NCBI RefSeq assembly: GCF_963678185.1
Contig: NZ_OY782757.1
Location: 2,321,501-2,385,500, forward strand
DNA length: 64,000 nt
Direction of reading: 5' to 3'
DNA from: an uncultured Tolumonas sp.
GTDB lineage: Bacteria > Pseudomonadota > Gammaproteobacteria > Enterobacterales > Aeromonadaceae
Shown one piece after another: positions 1 to 9,179 of the stretch. Numbering within the stretch: the stretch's first letter is position 1; each line of letters begins with the position of its first letter. The position numbers and the translations under genes were made by a program. Below the pieces are notes generated by a model. That model made no database searches. It saw nothing but the letters and a program-made list of their open reading frames with translations, and had not been told where the DNA came from.

Positions 1-2134
1 TTAGTTGTGACGCTTGTGCGGTTAACTCGCTTGCCGCCGCTGAACATTGTTCCGAGCTGGCACTGTTCTGATGTGTGATCTCATCAATCTGGCCGATCCC
101 TAAACTGATTTGCTCAATACCGGATGCTTGTTCGCTAGCAGCAGAGGCTATGTCGGCCACCAACGCGGATGCTTCCGCTGCACCGGTGACGATATCGGCC
201 AACGCCGTTGCAGTTTTATCCGCCAACTCCATACCTTTGACGGTACGTTGACTCGACTCGGCAATCAAAGAGGCAGTCCGTTTGGCCGCTTCAGCACTGC
301 GCGCCGCCAGATTACGCACTTCGTCTGCCACCACCGCAAAACCACGGCCATGCTGACCTGCACGCGCGGCTTCAATCGCCGCATTCAACGCCAACAGGTT
401 GGTTTGCGTGGCAATTTCATCAATGGCTTTAATGATGTTGGTGATATCCCGACCGGAACGATCAATTTCCTGCATCGCCACCATCAAATCATCCATTAGC
501 TTGTTACCATCCTGCGCCGATTGTTCCGCTTCCACCGACAGATGATTGGCTCGGTTGGCATTGTCCGCACTTTGCCGTGTCTGTGCTGCAATTTGCGTGA
601 TCGTCGCGCTGATTTCCGTGATTGCAGAGGCTGACTCGGTCGCGCCACTGGCTAAATCCTGACTTAAACCTGAAACCTGATCGGCATTACTACTGATAAG
701 CCCGGCACCACTTTGCAGATCAGAAATCAATCCGTTCAGTGTTTTAACCATGCGCTGTAATGCCAAACCTAACTGGTCACGATCCGAGGCCAGACGCACA
801 TCAACATCCAAATCACCTTGCGAGATGCGTTCCGCCAGATGCACTTGTTCCTGCAAACTATCCGCCATCCGATCTAAGGCGCTGGATAACTGCCCCACCT
901 CATCGACTGATGCATGCGATAACCGTTTGGATAAATCCCCTTCCTGGATGGCTTTGGCTAAATCAGCCGCTTTTCGGATCGGATTAGCAAGCGAACGGGC
1001 CGACAGCCATAATGCCATCATTGCCAAAATGGAAATCACCACACCAACACCGATCTGCCACAGCATGTTATGGGTCGCCAAGACACCGATCTCAGTATTG
1101 AGTTGTTCATTTTCGGCCAGCACTACATCGCGGCTGATTTTGATCATTACGGCCCAAGGTTTTCCAGTCCGGCCTAATTCAATCGGTGAAAACACTTCGA
1201 TCATACCGGTATCCGGGTCGATGCGGGCCAGGCTTTTACCTTCCTGAATGGCTTTAAAGCCCACTTCCCAATCTTTATCCATCACTTTCTTAAAGTGCTG
1301 CCCTATCAAATCCGGGTGTTCACTGTCAGCGACCAGTAAGCCATTATCCGCCACGATGCCGACTTCGCCTTTACCGCCAAACAGCTCTTTATCCACTTTC
1401 TGACTGATTTTTTGTACAAAGTCGAGATCGTAGTCAGCCCCAGCAACCCCGTAAAATTTACCGTCCGCCAAAATCGGCACTGACAACGTTGCCAGCCAGA
1501 CCTGCTTGCCTTGCACTATGTAGGGTAACGGCCCCAGCACACTCTCTTTATGGGTATCGCGTGGCACGATATACCAGCCGCCTTTTAAGACGCCATTCGG
1601 GTGTGTGTCGTTGGTGTCATATTCCACCAACGGTTGCACGGCAATTTTGCCATCCGCGCTGCGGGTCCAATACGGGGTAAACCGGCCAGTCATGGCATTG
1701 TTGCCATTCTGTCCGGTGGTAAAATCCTGATCTTTACCGTCAATGGCGTTGGGTTCCCAGCAAGAGTAGGTACCATTAAAATCCGGATTTTGTTTTAAGA
1801 CATTGAGTAAAACTGCATTTACCTGGTCACGTCCCAGCGCCAGATTGCCACTCTGCTCCGCCGCCATTTTGGAGACAGCAAAAGAGTCTGCCATCGTTCT
1901 GGCCGAATCTAATGCCACATCAAATTGCGCGCGGATCTCACCGGCATAACGACCACCTAGGTTATTCACGGCATCAAGTGCATTTTTCTGGACTAATTCA
2001 CTGCCTCTGGCCCCAATCAATTTTTGAGTGTTAGAGCCGGAATAAACGCTATACCCCACCAACGAGCCTGCGGTAGCTAACAGGCATATACCACCGATTA
2101 AAGCGATTTTTGTCTGAATTGAACGTAATTGCAT
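1..2134 (-). CDS. Methyl-accepting chemotaxis protein (C-terminus cut by window edge)
   Basis: Inner-membrane chemoreceptor that signals to CheA/CheW. The start at 2134 gives a short basic N-terminus (MQLRSIQTK) and a first membrane segment at about residues 9-30. A large periplasmic domain of dCache type follows ([10 protein letters not shown] and [13 protein letters not shown] stretches). The second membrane segment is near residues 355-375, then a HAMP domain. The cytoplasmic signalling tip ([20 protein letters not shown]) lies around residues 570-590. The reading frame is open to base 2 and no stop lies inside the window, so only the last residues are missing. Ligand cannot be told from sequence. 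It stands alone, convergent with nothing here; the csrB RNA lies upstream on the same strand. Confidence 0.93.
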   Translation of the reverse strand, partial: MQLRSIQTKIALIGGICLLATAGSLVGYSVYSGSNTQKLIGARGSELVQKNALDAVNNLGGRYAGEIRAQFDVALDSARTMADSFAVSKMAAEQSGNLALGRDQVNAVLLNVLKQNPDFNGTYSCWEPNAIDGKDQDFTTGQNGNNAMTGRFTPYWTRSADGKIAVQPLVEYDTNDTHPNGVLKGGWYIVPRDTHKESVLGPLPYIVQGKQVWLATLSVPILADGKFYGVAGADYDLDFVQKISQKVDKELFGGKGEVGIVADNGLLVADSEHPDLIGQHFKKVMDKDWEVGFKAIQEGKSLARIDPDTGMIEVFSPIELGRTGKPWAVMIKISRDVVLAENEQLNTEIGVLATHNMLWQIGVGVVISILAMMALWLSARSLANPIRKAADLAKAIQEGDLSKRLSHASVDEVGQLSSALDRMADSLQEQVHLAERISQGDLDVDVRLASDRDQLGLALQRMVKTLNGLISDLQSGAGLISSNADQVSGLSQDLASGATESASAITEISATITQIAAQTRQSADNANRANHLSVEAEQSAQDGNKLMDDLMVAMQEIDRSGRDITNIIKAIDEIATQTNLLALNAAIEAARAGQHGRGFAVVADEVRNLAARSAEAAKRTASLIAESSQRTVKGMELADKTATALADIVTGAAEASALVADIASAASEQASGIEQISLGIGQIDEITHQNSASSEQCSAAASELTAQASQL

Positions 2135-2421
2135 AAATCCACCATAGTCTGGCTGTGATGAGGGAGGAGCGGCGTTATTCACACCTAAAAGAAACATCTG
2201 TTATGTAATTATTCCGTTTGCTCATTGAATCTAGTAAATATTCAAATAAAGACAACCTGGCTAATACGGATCTTTGACTGCTATCTATATCTTGAGCGTG
2301 AAATGAGCGCGCCATCAGGTGTGCAAACTCGATTCAGCCAAAGCAAATTCGAAAAAGTGTTAAAAATTGAAAGGTTAATCGAGAATATAATTTCTGGTAG
2401 GTGGGATTTTGCGGAAAGCAG
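2135..2421. other. Intergenic region between the chemoreceptor start and the csrB terminator
   Basis: This A+T-rich stretch holds the upstream region of the chemoreceptor. A weak ribosome site (GGTGGA) lies just before the start at 2134. A 72-codon open frame at 2225-2443 (plus) has no good ribosome site, no recognisable similarity, and runs into the csrB terminator, so I do not call it a gene. No sigma-28 promoter was obvious. Confidence 0.5.
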
Positions 2422-2450
2422 AAAAAATAAAAGGGCGACATAAGTCACCC
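2422..2450 (-). terminator. Rho-independent terminator of csrB
   Basis: On the minus strand the stem GGGTGAC / GTCGCCC (one G-U pair) with a TTAT loop is followed by TTTTATTTTTT. It lies directly after the last GGA hairpins of the RNA. Confidence 0.85.
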
Positions 2451-2893
2451 CTCTGAAAGTCTTGGTTGCCCAAGCCTGCGACGATATGGCATCGTCTTAT
2501 CTCATCCTTGAAGGCCCTTCCCGATCCATCGGGACATCCTTTTAAGCATCCTGCGTAACAAATAATCCTTACTTGTTACTTTCTTCAATCCATGAAGACA
2601 TCCTGATAACCACATCCTGTGGTGCATCCATCTGCCATCCTGGCTTGCCACTCATCCTGAGCAACAATGACTTCATCCTGAAGAATCCTGTGTCATCCTA
2701 ACTGCTACTCATCCTGAGTAACAAGACCTCATCCTGAGGTATCCTTTGTCATCCTGACTGCTACTCATCCTGAGTAACAACACCTCAATCCTGAGGCAAA
2801 TCCGTTTTGTCATCCTGACAAAGCTTCTCAACCTTGAGAAACCGCAGCGCGTCCTGCAGGAGTAATACTAAGGATTTGTCGCTTTCCTACAAG
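2422..2893 (-). ncRNA. csrB: CsrB-family CsrA-sequestering small RNA
   Basis: Read on the minus strand, this stretch contains 23 GGA motifs between 2852 and 2505. At least eleven are the exact CsrA-binding core CAGGATG. Many sit in the loop of a small hairpin whose stem differs from copy to copy, for example ACTCA-GGA-TGAGT, CCTCA-GGA-TGAGG, GTCA-GGA-TGAC and CTTCA-GGA-TGAAG. The stems co-vary while the loop is constant, the signature of CsrB/CsrC RNAs, which bind many CsrA dimers and relieve CsrA repression. A Rho-independent terminator ends it at 2422-2450. Length of about 470 nt is somewhat longer than E. coli CsrB (369 nt). The 5' end is estimated from a predicted promoter and could be off by tens of bases. 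Confidence 0.92.
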
Positions 2894-2900
2894 TAGCCTA

Positions 2901-2930
2901 AATATGCTATTTTTATAAAATTTTATGCAA
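2901..2930 (-). promoter_or_regulatory. Probable sigma-70 promoter of csrB
   Basis: On the minus strand, TTGCAT (2930-2925) and CATATT (2906-2901) are separated by 18 bases within a very A+T-rich block, placing the transcript start near 2893. Other -10 choices (TATTTA) are possible, so the exact start is uncertain. Confidence 0.45.
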
Positions 2931-3132
2931 AAAATAATAAAAATCTTATTTATCATGCAGTTAAATTGTAGTGATTCTTATTGGCTGGCATGAAGAAGCG
3001 TCATTGCTCACAATAACTATGGCAAATATCCTACACGCCTGTAAGCCATCGATAAGAATGAGAGAAGAAGGATGGGGTGAAAAATAGCAGAAACCGCCGC
3101 CAGCGGAGAGAAAAATGGCGGCGGAATACTGA
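2931..3132. promoter_or_regulatory. Upstream region of csrB with an imperfect inverted repeat
   Basis: No coding frame is convincing here. At 3030-3045 the arms CCTACA and TGTAAG flank CGCC. TGTAAG and CTTACA are the half-sites of GacA/UvrY boxes, and the site lies about 140 bases upstream of the predicted csrB start, where such activator sites occur. However, the arms are in the opposite order from the standard TGTAAG-N6-CTTACA box, so the assignment is tentative. Confidence 0.3.
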
Positions 3133-3429
3133 TTAACGCACAGAACGTGCGCGCATCTCGAAAATCATCTTTTCAGCTGTGCAGGTAAATTGCAGCGTGG
3201 TATGCAGCACAACACCGTCTGCCACTGTTTGCAGTTCACTGCTGACTTGCACCTCGGCACAGGCCTGTTTCGCCACGTCGATGTAACGCGCCTGACGCGC
3301 CAATGCATCAGCCTCGTCATCACCTTCAACCGGGATCACGACCACATCATCACCTTCGTGAATGATGGTACCGACTTCGGCCAGACAGCCGCAGGCTTCA
3401 CACACTTCTTCTTTATGTTCTACTGCCAT
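3133..3429 (-). CDS. YfcZ/YiiS family (DUF406) small protein
   Basis: A 98-residue cytoplasmic protein resembling E. coli YfcZ, a small family of unknown function. The N-terminus has a cysteine cluster (C10, C13, C15 in EEVCEACGC) followed by an acidic EGDD stretch. The C-terminal TLQFTCTAEKMIFEMRAR matches the YfcZ ending in spacing and character. I chose the start at 3429 because TTAAGGAG lies just upstream of it; the frame extends 18 codons further upstream without a ribosome site. The gene is monocistronic, upstream of csrB on the same strand. Function unknown; the cysteines hint at metal or redox chemistry, but this is inference. Confidence 0.8.
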   Translation of the reverse strand: MAVEHKEEVCEACGCLAEVGTIIHEGDDVVVIPVEGDDEADALARQARYIDVAKQACAEVQVSSELQTVADGVVLHTTLQFTCTAEKMIFEMRARSVR

Positions 3430-3533
3430 GTTCAGCTCCTTAAATAAACCAATCTGGTTACATCGGTGAAGATGCAACCCCACAGAATGGTGTCAGTCTA
3501 GCAGCATCTGCTAAAGCAAATGCCGCCGTCAGA

Positions 3534-5600
3534 TCAATTTGATGCAGAATTTATACTGGTATCTGCTAACGCCAGCATGAAGGCATATTCCTGCGCAATA
3601 TCGAGGAAATAACGGTAACGGCCGGATTTTCCGCCATGCCCGGCATCCATATCCATACTCAACAGCAGCAAATTATCGTCCGTTTTATTCGCCCGCAGTT
3701 TGGCGACCCATTTGGCCGGTTCCCAATATTGCACCTGCGAATCGTGCAAACCACTGACCACCAACAAGTGCGGATAGGCTTGCGCTTTTACCTGATCGTA
3801 GGGGCTGTAAGCTTTGATGTAGTCGTAAACCGCCGGTTCACGCGGATCGCCCCATTCATCATATTCACCGGTGGTTAACGGAATAGATTCATCCAGCATG
3901 GACGTCAATGTGTCGACGAACGGCACCACGGCGACGACCCCCAGATAACGTTGCGGCGCCATATTCACCACCGCCCCCATTAACAAGCCGCCCGCGCTGC
4001 CGCCAGAGGCGAATACCCGCGCCGGATCCCCGTACCCTGCCGCCAGAATGCCCTCGGTCGCATCAATGAAATCGGTAAAGCTGTTCATCTTTTGCAACTG
4101 ACGGCCTTGTTCATACCAGTGCCGCCCAAGTTCTTCACCACCGCGCACATGTGCAATCGCAAAGATAAAACCGCGATCCAACAAACTGAGACGGGAAGAA
4201 GCAAAATAAGGCTCTTCGCTCATGCCATAGGCACCGTAACCATAGACCAGCAGCGGGTTTTGCCCCGGCTGGTAGCAATCTTTGCGATAAACCAGCGACA
4301 CTGGGATTTGCGTACCATCACGCGCGGTAACCCACAGGCGCTGGCTTTGATAATGCTCCGGTTTGAAATCACCCAGCACCGGCTGGCGCTTCAGCATTTT
4401 GCGTTCGCCACTGACAATATCCAGCGCGTAGTGTGTGGTCGGTGTGGTTAACGAGGCATAGCCATAACGGAACTCGGGGTTATCTGGATCAGGATTGGTA
4501 CCCAGCCATAACACATAAGCCGGATCATCGACCGCGATAGTGCGCACTTCCTGCCCTTGCAGATCGAGCTGACGTAAGCGGGTTAATCCGGCATCACGCT
4601 CTTCGACAAACAAGGCATTTCGAAACAGCACAAAATCTTGTAACAGAATATGTTCCCGTACCGGTAACAGCGCCTGCCAATGTTGTTCCGCACCATCATT
4701 CGCCAGATAGAGCGCGAAATTACGCCCCTCTCGGTTGGAGCGGATATAAAACTGCTGCTGGAAATGATCGAGGCTGTATTCATGACCGCGACGGCGTGCC
4801 AAAAACAGCGTCGGCGAGCTGTGCGGTATTTTCAGCGGCAGCAGATGTACTTCGGTGCTCATGGTGCTCGACAACGAGATCAGCAGATATTCTTCAGAAC
4901 GGCTGTGGCTGATGTGCAGATAATAGGTGTTGTCGGCCTCTTCATACACCAAGCGGTCTTGTGCCGGTTCGGCGCCCAAGGTGTGGTAATAGACCTGATA
5001 CGGCAGCAGCGTTTCACTGTCTAACCGTACATAAAAGAAACCGGCACTATCAGCGCTCCACACCACATCACCAGAGGTGTTTTCGACCAGATCAGGCAGC
5101 CAGTCGCCGGTTTGCAGATTGCGCACGCGGATCTGATATTGCCGCCGTGAGACATAATCTTCGCTGCAAGCCATCCAGTGATTGCTGGGGCTGATTTCCA
5201 GAGCGCCCAGGTTGTAAAAATCACTGTCACCGGCCCGCTGGTTGCCATCCAACAACAATTCGGTCGGTGCATCGGGGCGCGCGGCCAGACGTTCATACAG
5301 TGGATATTCCTGTTCCGGCAAATAACGGCTGCGATACCAATACCCTTTCAGGTAATACGGCACCGAGCTGTCATCCGGCAGCTGACGGTCGACCATTTCC
5401 TGATAGAGCGTCTTTTGCAGTGCTTCGGTCGGCCGCAACATGGCCTCGGTATAACCATTTTCAGCCTGCAAATAATCCAGTACCGCCGGATCACTGCGGG
5501 TATCATCACGCAACCAGTAGTAGGGGTCGATGCGTTCATCACCATGATAAGTCAGGGAATGCGGGTGAACGGCGGCAATCGGGGGAAAAATCGAGTTCAT
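3534..5600 (-). CDS. ptrB: Oligopeptidase B (protease II)
   Basis: Serine peptidase of family S9A that cuts after Lys/Arg in peptides up to about 30 residues; cytoplasmic. The 688-residue product has the N-terminal beta-propeller (DPYYWLRDD near the start) and a C-terminal alpha/beta hydrolase domain. The nucleophile is Ser535 in GGSAGG; the Asp and His of the triad are in SGLHDSQV and DAGHGGKSGR. Length matches E. coli PtrB (686). Start 5600 was chosen because AAGAGGCG precedes it and the protein then begins as the family does; an upstream in-frame start at 5648 adds 16 unlikely residues. Single gene, divergent from kefF. Confidence 0.95.
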   Translation of the reverse strand: MNSIFPPIAAVHPHSLTYHGDERIDPYYWLRDDTRSDPAVLDYLQAENGYTEAMLRPTEALQKTLYQEMVDRQLPDDSSVPYYLKGYWYRSRYLPEQEYPLYERLAARPDAPTELLLDGNQRAGDSDFYNLGALEISPSNHWMACSEDYVSRRQYQIRVRNLQTGDWLPDLVENTSGDVVWSADSAGFFYVRLDSETLLPYQVYYHTLGAEPAQDRLVYEEADNTYYLHISHSRSEEYLLISLSSTMSTEVHLLPLKIPHSSPTLFLARRRGHEYSLDHFQQQFYIRSNREGRNFALYLANDGAEQHWQALLPVREHILLQDFVLFRNALFVEERDAGLTRLRQLDLQGQEVRTIAVDDPAYVLWLGTNPDPDNPEFRYGYASLTTPTTHYALDIVSGERKMLKRQPVLGDFKPEHYQSQRLWVTARDGTQIPVSLVYRKDCYQPGQNPLLVYGYGAYGMSEEPYFASSRLSLLDRGFIFAIAHVRGGEELGRHWYEQGRQLQKMNSFTDFIDATEGILAAGYGDPARVFASGGSAGGLLMGAVVNMAPQRYLGVVAVVPFVDTLTSMLDESIPLTTGEYDEWGDPREPAVYDYIKAYSPYDQVKAQAYPHLLVVSGLHDSQVQYWEPAKWVAKLRANKTDDNLLLLSMDMDAGHGGKSGRYRYFLDIAQEYAFMLALADTSINSASN

Positions 5601-5831
5601 ACTACGCCTCTTATCCTGTTGAAATGCAGTGACTATAGGCAAAAGCATATCACAGCAAACCCGAATGGCATCCGACGTGCTTAACAGGATGATAACAAAG
5701 TAAGATTTTGCTAAAAGAAAAGCCGCATGCCAGCGTCAGATGTTTTATCCTTGTAGCCCTGTGTGAACTAAGCTGAATAAGACGCCGTCGTGTATTTTCT
5801 TATTCAGCGACCCGGGAGGTGGTGGCCAGCT

Positions 5832-6428
5832 ATGAAACGTATTTTGATTATCTTCGCGCATCCGGGCTATCACCGCTCACATGCCAACCGAGCTATGTTG
5901 AAAGGCCTGAAAGGGCTGGAAGACGTCAAAGTACATGATTTATATCAGCATTATCCCAATATGTTTATTGATGTCGCGCGTGAACAACGCATGCTGCGCG
6001 ATTACGATATTATTATTTTTCAGCATCCGTTTTACTGGTATTCCTGCCCCGCTATTTTAAAAGAGTGGATGGATCAGGTGCTGGAATATGGTTACGCCTT
6101 CGGCCCGGAAGGGAATGCGCTAAAACATAAATTTCTGATGTCTGCCGTTACCACTGGCGGAAGTGCCGTTTCCTATTCCACTGGCGGGCATAACCATCAT
6201 CCGATCACGGACTATCTGTTACCGTTTCAGCAAAGCGGGCTGATGTGCGGCATGCGCTGGCTACCGCCATTTGTGGTGTATGGCTATCACAGCGTTGCCG
6301 ACCCTGAATATCTGAAAATGAAAGGTCAGCAATATCGTCGCCTGCTGACCGCGCTGCGCGATGAAGAACTCACGCCGCAGCAACTGCATAATGCTACTTA
6401 TCTGACCGACCTGCTTAAGGAGCTGTGA
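5832..6428 (+). CDS. kefF: Glutathione-regulated K+ efflux ancillary protein KefF/KefG
   Basis: Flavodoxin-fold, quinone-oxidoreductase-like subunit that is needed for full activity of the KefC/KefB potassium efflux system, bound to it at the inner face of the membrane. The protein begins MKRILIIFAHPGYHRSHAN, the FMN-binding first strand and loop. It continues with the DLYQHYPNMFIDV and FQHPFYWYSCPAILKEWMD motifs, and TTGG. The sequence mixes KefF-like (HSHAN, WLPPF) and KefG-like (HDLYxHYP) features; the adjacent transporter looks more like KefC, so I use kefF. Start 5832 follows GGGAGG; the frame upstream is unlikely. Its stop overlaps the kefC start by one base, so translation is coupled. 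Confidence 0.88.
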   Translation: MKRILIIFAHPGYHRSHANRAMLKGLKGLEDVKVHDLYQHYPNMFIDVAREQRMLRDYDIIIFQHPFYWYSCPAILKEWMDQVLEYGYAFGPEGNALKHKFLMSAVTTGGSAVSYSTGGHNHHPITDYLLPFQQSGLMCGMRWLPPFVVYGYHSVADPEYLKMKGQQYRRLLTALRDEELTPQQLHNATYLTDLLKEL

Positions 6429-8290
6429 TGGAGCAAAGTCTGCTGTTTGATGCTGCCATCTTTCTGACCGCTGCGGTGGTTTCGGTGCCGATCGCCCGCC
6501 GTTTAGGCTTGGGGTCGGTGCTGGGTTATCTGATTGCCGGCGTGGTGATCGGCCCTTATCTGTTTAATTTTGTCGGCGCCAACGACAGCGTCATGCATGT
6601 CGCGGAATTTGGTGTCGTGTTGATGCTGTTTCTGATCGGGCTGGAACTCAAACCCGCGCTGTTGTGGCAATTGAAAGGCCCGATCATCGGTATCGGTGGT
6701 AGTCAGGTGTTATTTACGACCATCGCCTTCTCCTTGATTGCCCTAGTGTTTGATCTGCGTTGGCAACAGGCAATTGCTATTGGCATGATCCTGGCGCTCT
6801 CATCCACCGCGATTGTGCTGCAAAGCCTCACCGAGCGGCGCATGCTGAAAAGTGAAGCCGGCCAGACCAGTTTCTCTGTGCTGCTGTTTCAAGATATTGC
6901 CGTCATTCCCATGCTGGCGTTGTTGCCGTTTCTGGCACCGGGGCTAAAAACGGTGACCGAAACCAGCACCATGAGCGGCTGGCAAAGTGGTTCGCTGATC
7001 GCGTTGGTTATCGCTGGTATTATTCTCGGCGGACACTACCTGATGCGGCCGGTGTTTCGTTTTATCGCTCAATCTGGCTTACGTGAAATCTTCGTCGCCG
7101 CCGCATTATTACTGGTGATTTTGACGGCGTTAGCCACCGAATCAGTCGGTTTATCGCCCGCATTGGGCACCTTTCTCGCCGGCGTCGTTCTGGCAGAAAG
7201 CGAATATCGCCATGAGCTGGAAGCCAATATTGAACCGTTTAAGGGGTTGTTACTCGGCCTGTTTTTTATCTCGGTGGGTGCAGGCATCAACTTCTCGTTA
7301 CTGGCCGAACACCCCTTCCTGATCGCCGGGTTGTTGCTGTTACTCTTAGTAATTAAGTTCCTGATTTTACAAGGTGTCGGCGGACTAGCACATATGGCGC
7401 ATGGCCATCGCTGGTCGTTTTCATTTGCCTTGGCACAGGGTAGTGAGTTTGCCTTTGTACTGTTCTCGTTTGCCCATCAGCTGAAACTGTTTAATGCAGA
7501 ACTGACGGCATTATTGACGTTAACCGTCGCATTATCGATGGCCTTTACTCCGTTGTTGTTGATGTTAAATAGTTACCTGCAAACACAGTGGCAACAGCAG
7601 GAAGACCAACAGCGGGAAGCCGACCCGATTGATGAACAGGATAACCCGGTGATCATCGTCGGGTTTGGTCGTTTCGGTCAGGTGATTGGCCGTTTACTGC
7701 ATGCCCATGGCATCGGCACCACGGTATTGGATAACGATGTCGCGCATATCGATATGCTGCGCAAATACGGCTACAAAGTGTTTTATGGTGATGCCGATCG
7801 GATTGATTTACTGCAAGCCGCCGGTGCCGGTAAAGCCAAACTGCTGATTGTGGCAGTCAGTAATCAGGCGAAATCCATTGCGCTGTGTGAGCTGGCACAC
7901 CGCCATTTTCCGCAATTAAAAATTCTGGTTCGTGCGGTCGATCGCGCGCACGCACATCAGTTGCTGCAATTGGGTGTCGAATTGATCTATCGTGAAACAG
8001 TAGGCTCTGCTGTCGATCTGGGTGTCGCAGCGTTACGTCAGCTGGGTATCCGCGGAAATCTGGCATGGCGTGCCGGACAAACGTTTAAAGAACACGATGA
8101 AAAACTATTACGCGAACAGACTGCATTCCTCGACGACGAAAAAATGTATATCACCAAGAGCGTGCAATACCGTCACCTGCTGGCGGAGATGCTGAAAGCG
8201 ACCCAGGAAGATCGCCACAGCGAATTGATGCACGCCTGGGAACATATGGACGACGAAGATGCGGATGATGATCATGAGGGCACGCACTAA
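6428..8290 (+). CDS. kefC: Glutathione-gated K+/H+ antiporter KefC
   Basis: Inner-membrane CPA2 antiporter that releases K+ and acidifies the cytoplasm when glutathione adducts of electrophiles appear. Residues 1-385 carry about twelve hydrophobic helices with family motifs (LGLGSVLGYLIAG, FLIGLEL, SSTAIVLQ, LFQDIAVIP). A linker is followed by a TrkA-N/KTN domain starting near residue 410 (IIVGFGRFGQVIG, a Rossmann GxGxxG). The C-terminus is acidic. Length of 620 residues equals E. coli KefC. I prefer ATG 6428, five bases after AAGGAG, over GTG 6425. Second gene of kefF-kefC-uspA. Confidence 0.93.
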   Translation: MEQSLLFDAAIFLTAAVVSVPIARRLGLGSVLGYLIAGVVIGPYLFNFVGANDSVMHVAEFGVVLMLFLIGLELKPALLWQLKGPIIGIGGSQVLFTTIAFSLIALVFDLRWQQAIAIGMILALSSTAIVLQSLTERRMLKSEAGQTSFSVLLFQDIAVIPMLALLPFLAPGLKTVTETSTMSGWQSGSLIALVIAGIILGGHYLMRPVFRFIAQSGLREIFVAAALLLVILTALATESVGLSPALGTFLAGVVLAESEYRHELEANIEPFKGLLLGLFFISVGAGINFSLLAEHPFLIAGLLLLLLVIKFLILQGVGGLAHMAHGHRWSFSFALAQGSEFAFVLFSFAHQLKLFNAELTALLTLTVALSMAFTPLLLMLNSYLQTQWQQQEDQQREADPIDEQDNPVIIVGFGRFGQVIGRLLHAHGIGTTVLDNDVAHIDMLRKYGYKVFYGDADRIDLLQAAGAGKAKLLIVAVSNQAKSIALCELAHRHFPQLKILVRAVDRAHAHQLLQLGVELIYRETVGSAVDLGVAALRQLGIRGNLAWRAGQTFKEHDEKLLREQTAFLDDEKMYITKSVQYRHLLAEMLKATQEDRHSELMHAWEHMDDEDADDDHEGTH

Positions 8291-8304
8291 GCCCGGGAGG
8301 ATTT

Positions 8305-8748
8305 ATGAACCAAGACTATACCTATCAGCATGTTTTAGTGGCACTGGACATTAACGACGACTTCCAGCCGATCCTGGGCAAAGCCATCGCGCTGGCGCGC
8401 CGCAATAACGCCAAACTGTCGGTGCTGCATGTCGATATCAATCTGCGCGATCTGTACACCGAAATGGTCGATATCGACGTCGAACGTGTGCAGCGCAAAG
8501 TGCTGGCCGATACCAAAAACAAACTGGACACCATTCTGGCCGGCATCGATTATCCGCTGGAGCGCAGCATGGTGATGTGTGGTGATCTGGTGGAAGAAGT
8601 CAATCAGGTCGTTGAAGCGCAAGGCATTGATTTACTGGTATGTGGTCATCATCAATCCTTCTGGAACCTGCTGGCCTCTGCCGCCCGGCAACTGATGAAT
8701 TCTGTGACCTGCGATCTGTTGATCGTGCCATTCAGCGGTCGTAAATAA
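8305..8748 (+). CDS. uspA: Universal stress protein UspA
   Basis: Small cytoplasmic Usp-fold protein of the UspA type, which lacks the ATP-binding G-x2-G-x9-G(S/T) motif. The 147-residue chain tracks E. coli UspA closely, including NAKLSVLHVDIN, the GDL loop and the C-terminal VCGHHQSFW...ARQLMNSV segment. Start 8305 has GGGAGG at a good distance. It sits 14 bases after kefC and is followed by a terminator, so it is likely cotranscribed with the electrophile-defence genes kefF-kefC. Most uspA genes stand alone, so this linkage is of interest. Confidence 0.9.
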   Translation: MNQDYTYQHVLVALDINDDFQPILGKAIALARRNNAKLSVLHVDINLRDLYTEMVDIDVERVQRKVLADTKNKLDTILAGIDYPLERSMVMCGDLVEEVNQVVEAQGIDLLVCGHHQSFWNLLASAARQLMNSVTCDLLIVPFSGRK

Positions 8749-8757
8749 AAATTGGGC

Positions 8758-8789
8758 TAGTGATGTCTGCGAAGGCATCACTATTTTTA
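8758..8789 (+). terminator. Rho-independent terminator after uspA
   Basis: Eight-base stem TAGTGATG / CATCACTA around a ten-base loop, followed by TTTTTA, ten bases after the uspA stop. Confidence 0.8.
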
Positions 8790-8887
8790 TACCTGCATCA
8801 AATTTTTTCTTTCATCCCATGCGGAAAACACAAAACTTCAACATTTGTGTCTACACTAAAAATGATTTTTCATTAAGGAGACTCGAC

Positions 8888-9046
8888 ATGACAGGGTATC
8901 ACGCCGGTTTAGATGACGAAGATGAAGATTTTGGGGATGGTCCGGAAGACGATGAAGGTTATGAACCGGACTGGGATGACGAGGATGAAGAGTGGAACGA
9001 TGGTGAAGATGACTTCGACCTCGATCCAGATGATGAAGAAGAGTAA
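8888..9046 (+). CDS. Extremely acidic 52-residue protein of unknown function
   Basis: Start ATG 8888 has AAGGAG seven bases upstream, and a clean terminator follows the stop, so this is a real, independently transcribed gene. The product contains 18 Asp and 12 Glu in 52 residues (58%), no Lys or Arg, and a single His. Three Tyr/Trp-Asp type spots (GYEPDW, EEWND) break up the acidic run. Net charge is near -30. Such proteins can be intrinsically disordered, DNA mimics, cation buffers or chaperone partners; nothing here decides among these. I do not recognise the family. Confidence 0.75.
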   Translation: MTGYHAGLDDEDEDFGDGPEDDEGYEPDWDDEDEEWNDGEDDFDLDPDDEEE

Positions 9047-9054
9047 ATTCGCGT

Positions 9055-9085
9055 AACGCCAGCAGCCCTGCTGGCGTTGTTTTTT
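9055..9085 (+). terminator. Rho-independent terminator of the acidic-protein gene
   Basis: Perfect eleven-base stem AACGCCAGCAG / CTGCTGGCGTT with a two-base loop (CC), followed by GTTTTTTG. Confidence 0.9.
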
Positions 9086-9179
9086 GCACAAGACTGAACT
9101 TTCGACAGCAGCTGTTATACCATGATGCCATTATTTATTGCGTCTGACGCGATGACTCGCCGATCTCAGGAACCACTGC

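Noticed and set aside
2225-2443. 72-codon hypothetical gene (plus strand)
   Set aside because: No ribosome site, no recognisable similarity, and it runs into the csrB terminator.
2500-2870. CRISPR-like or simple tandem repeat array
   Set aside because: The recurring ATCCTG units have no fixed spacer length and the flanking bases pair with each other; the pattern is CsrB hairpins, not a CRISPR array.
7857-8066. Short antisense frame in kefC
   Set aside because: Lies wholly inside the conserved KTN domain coding region and has no ribosome site.
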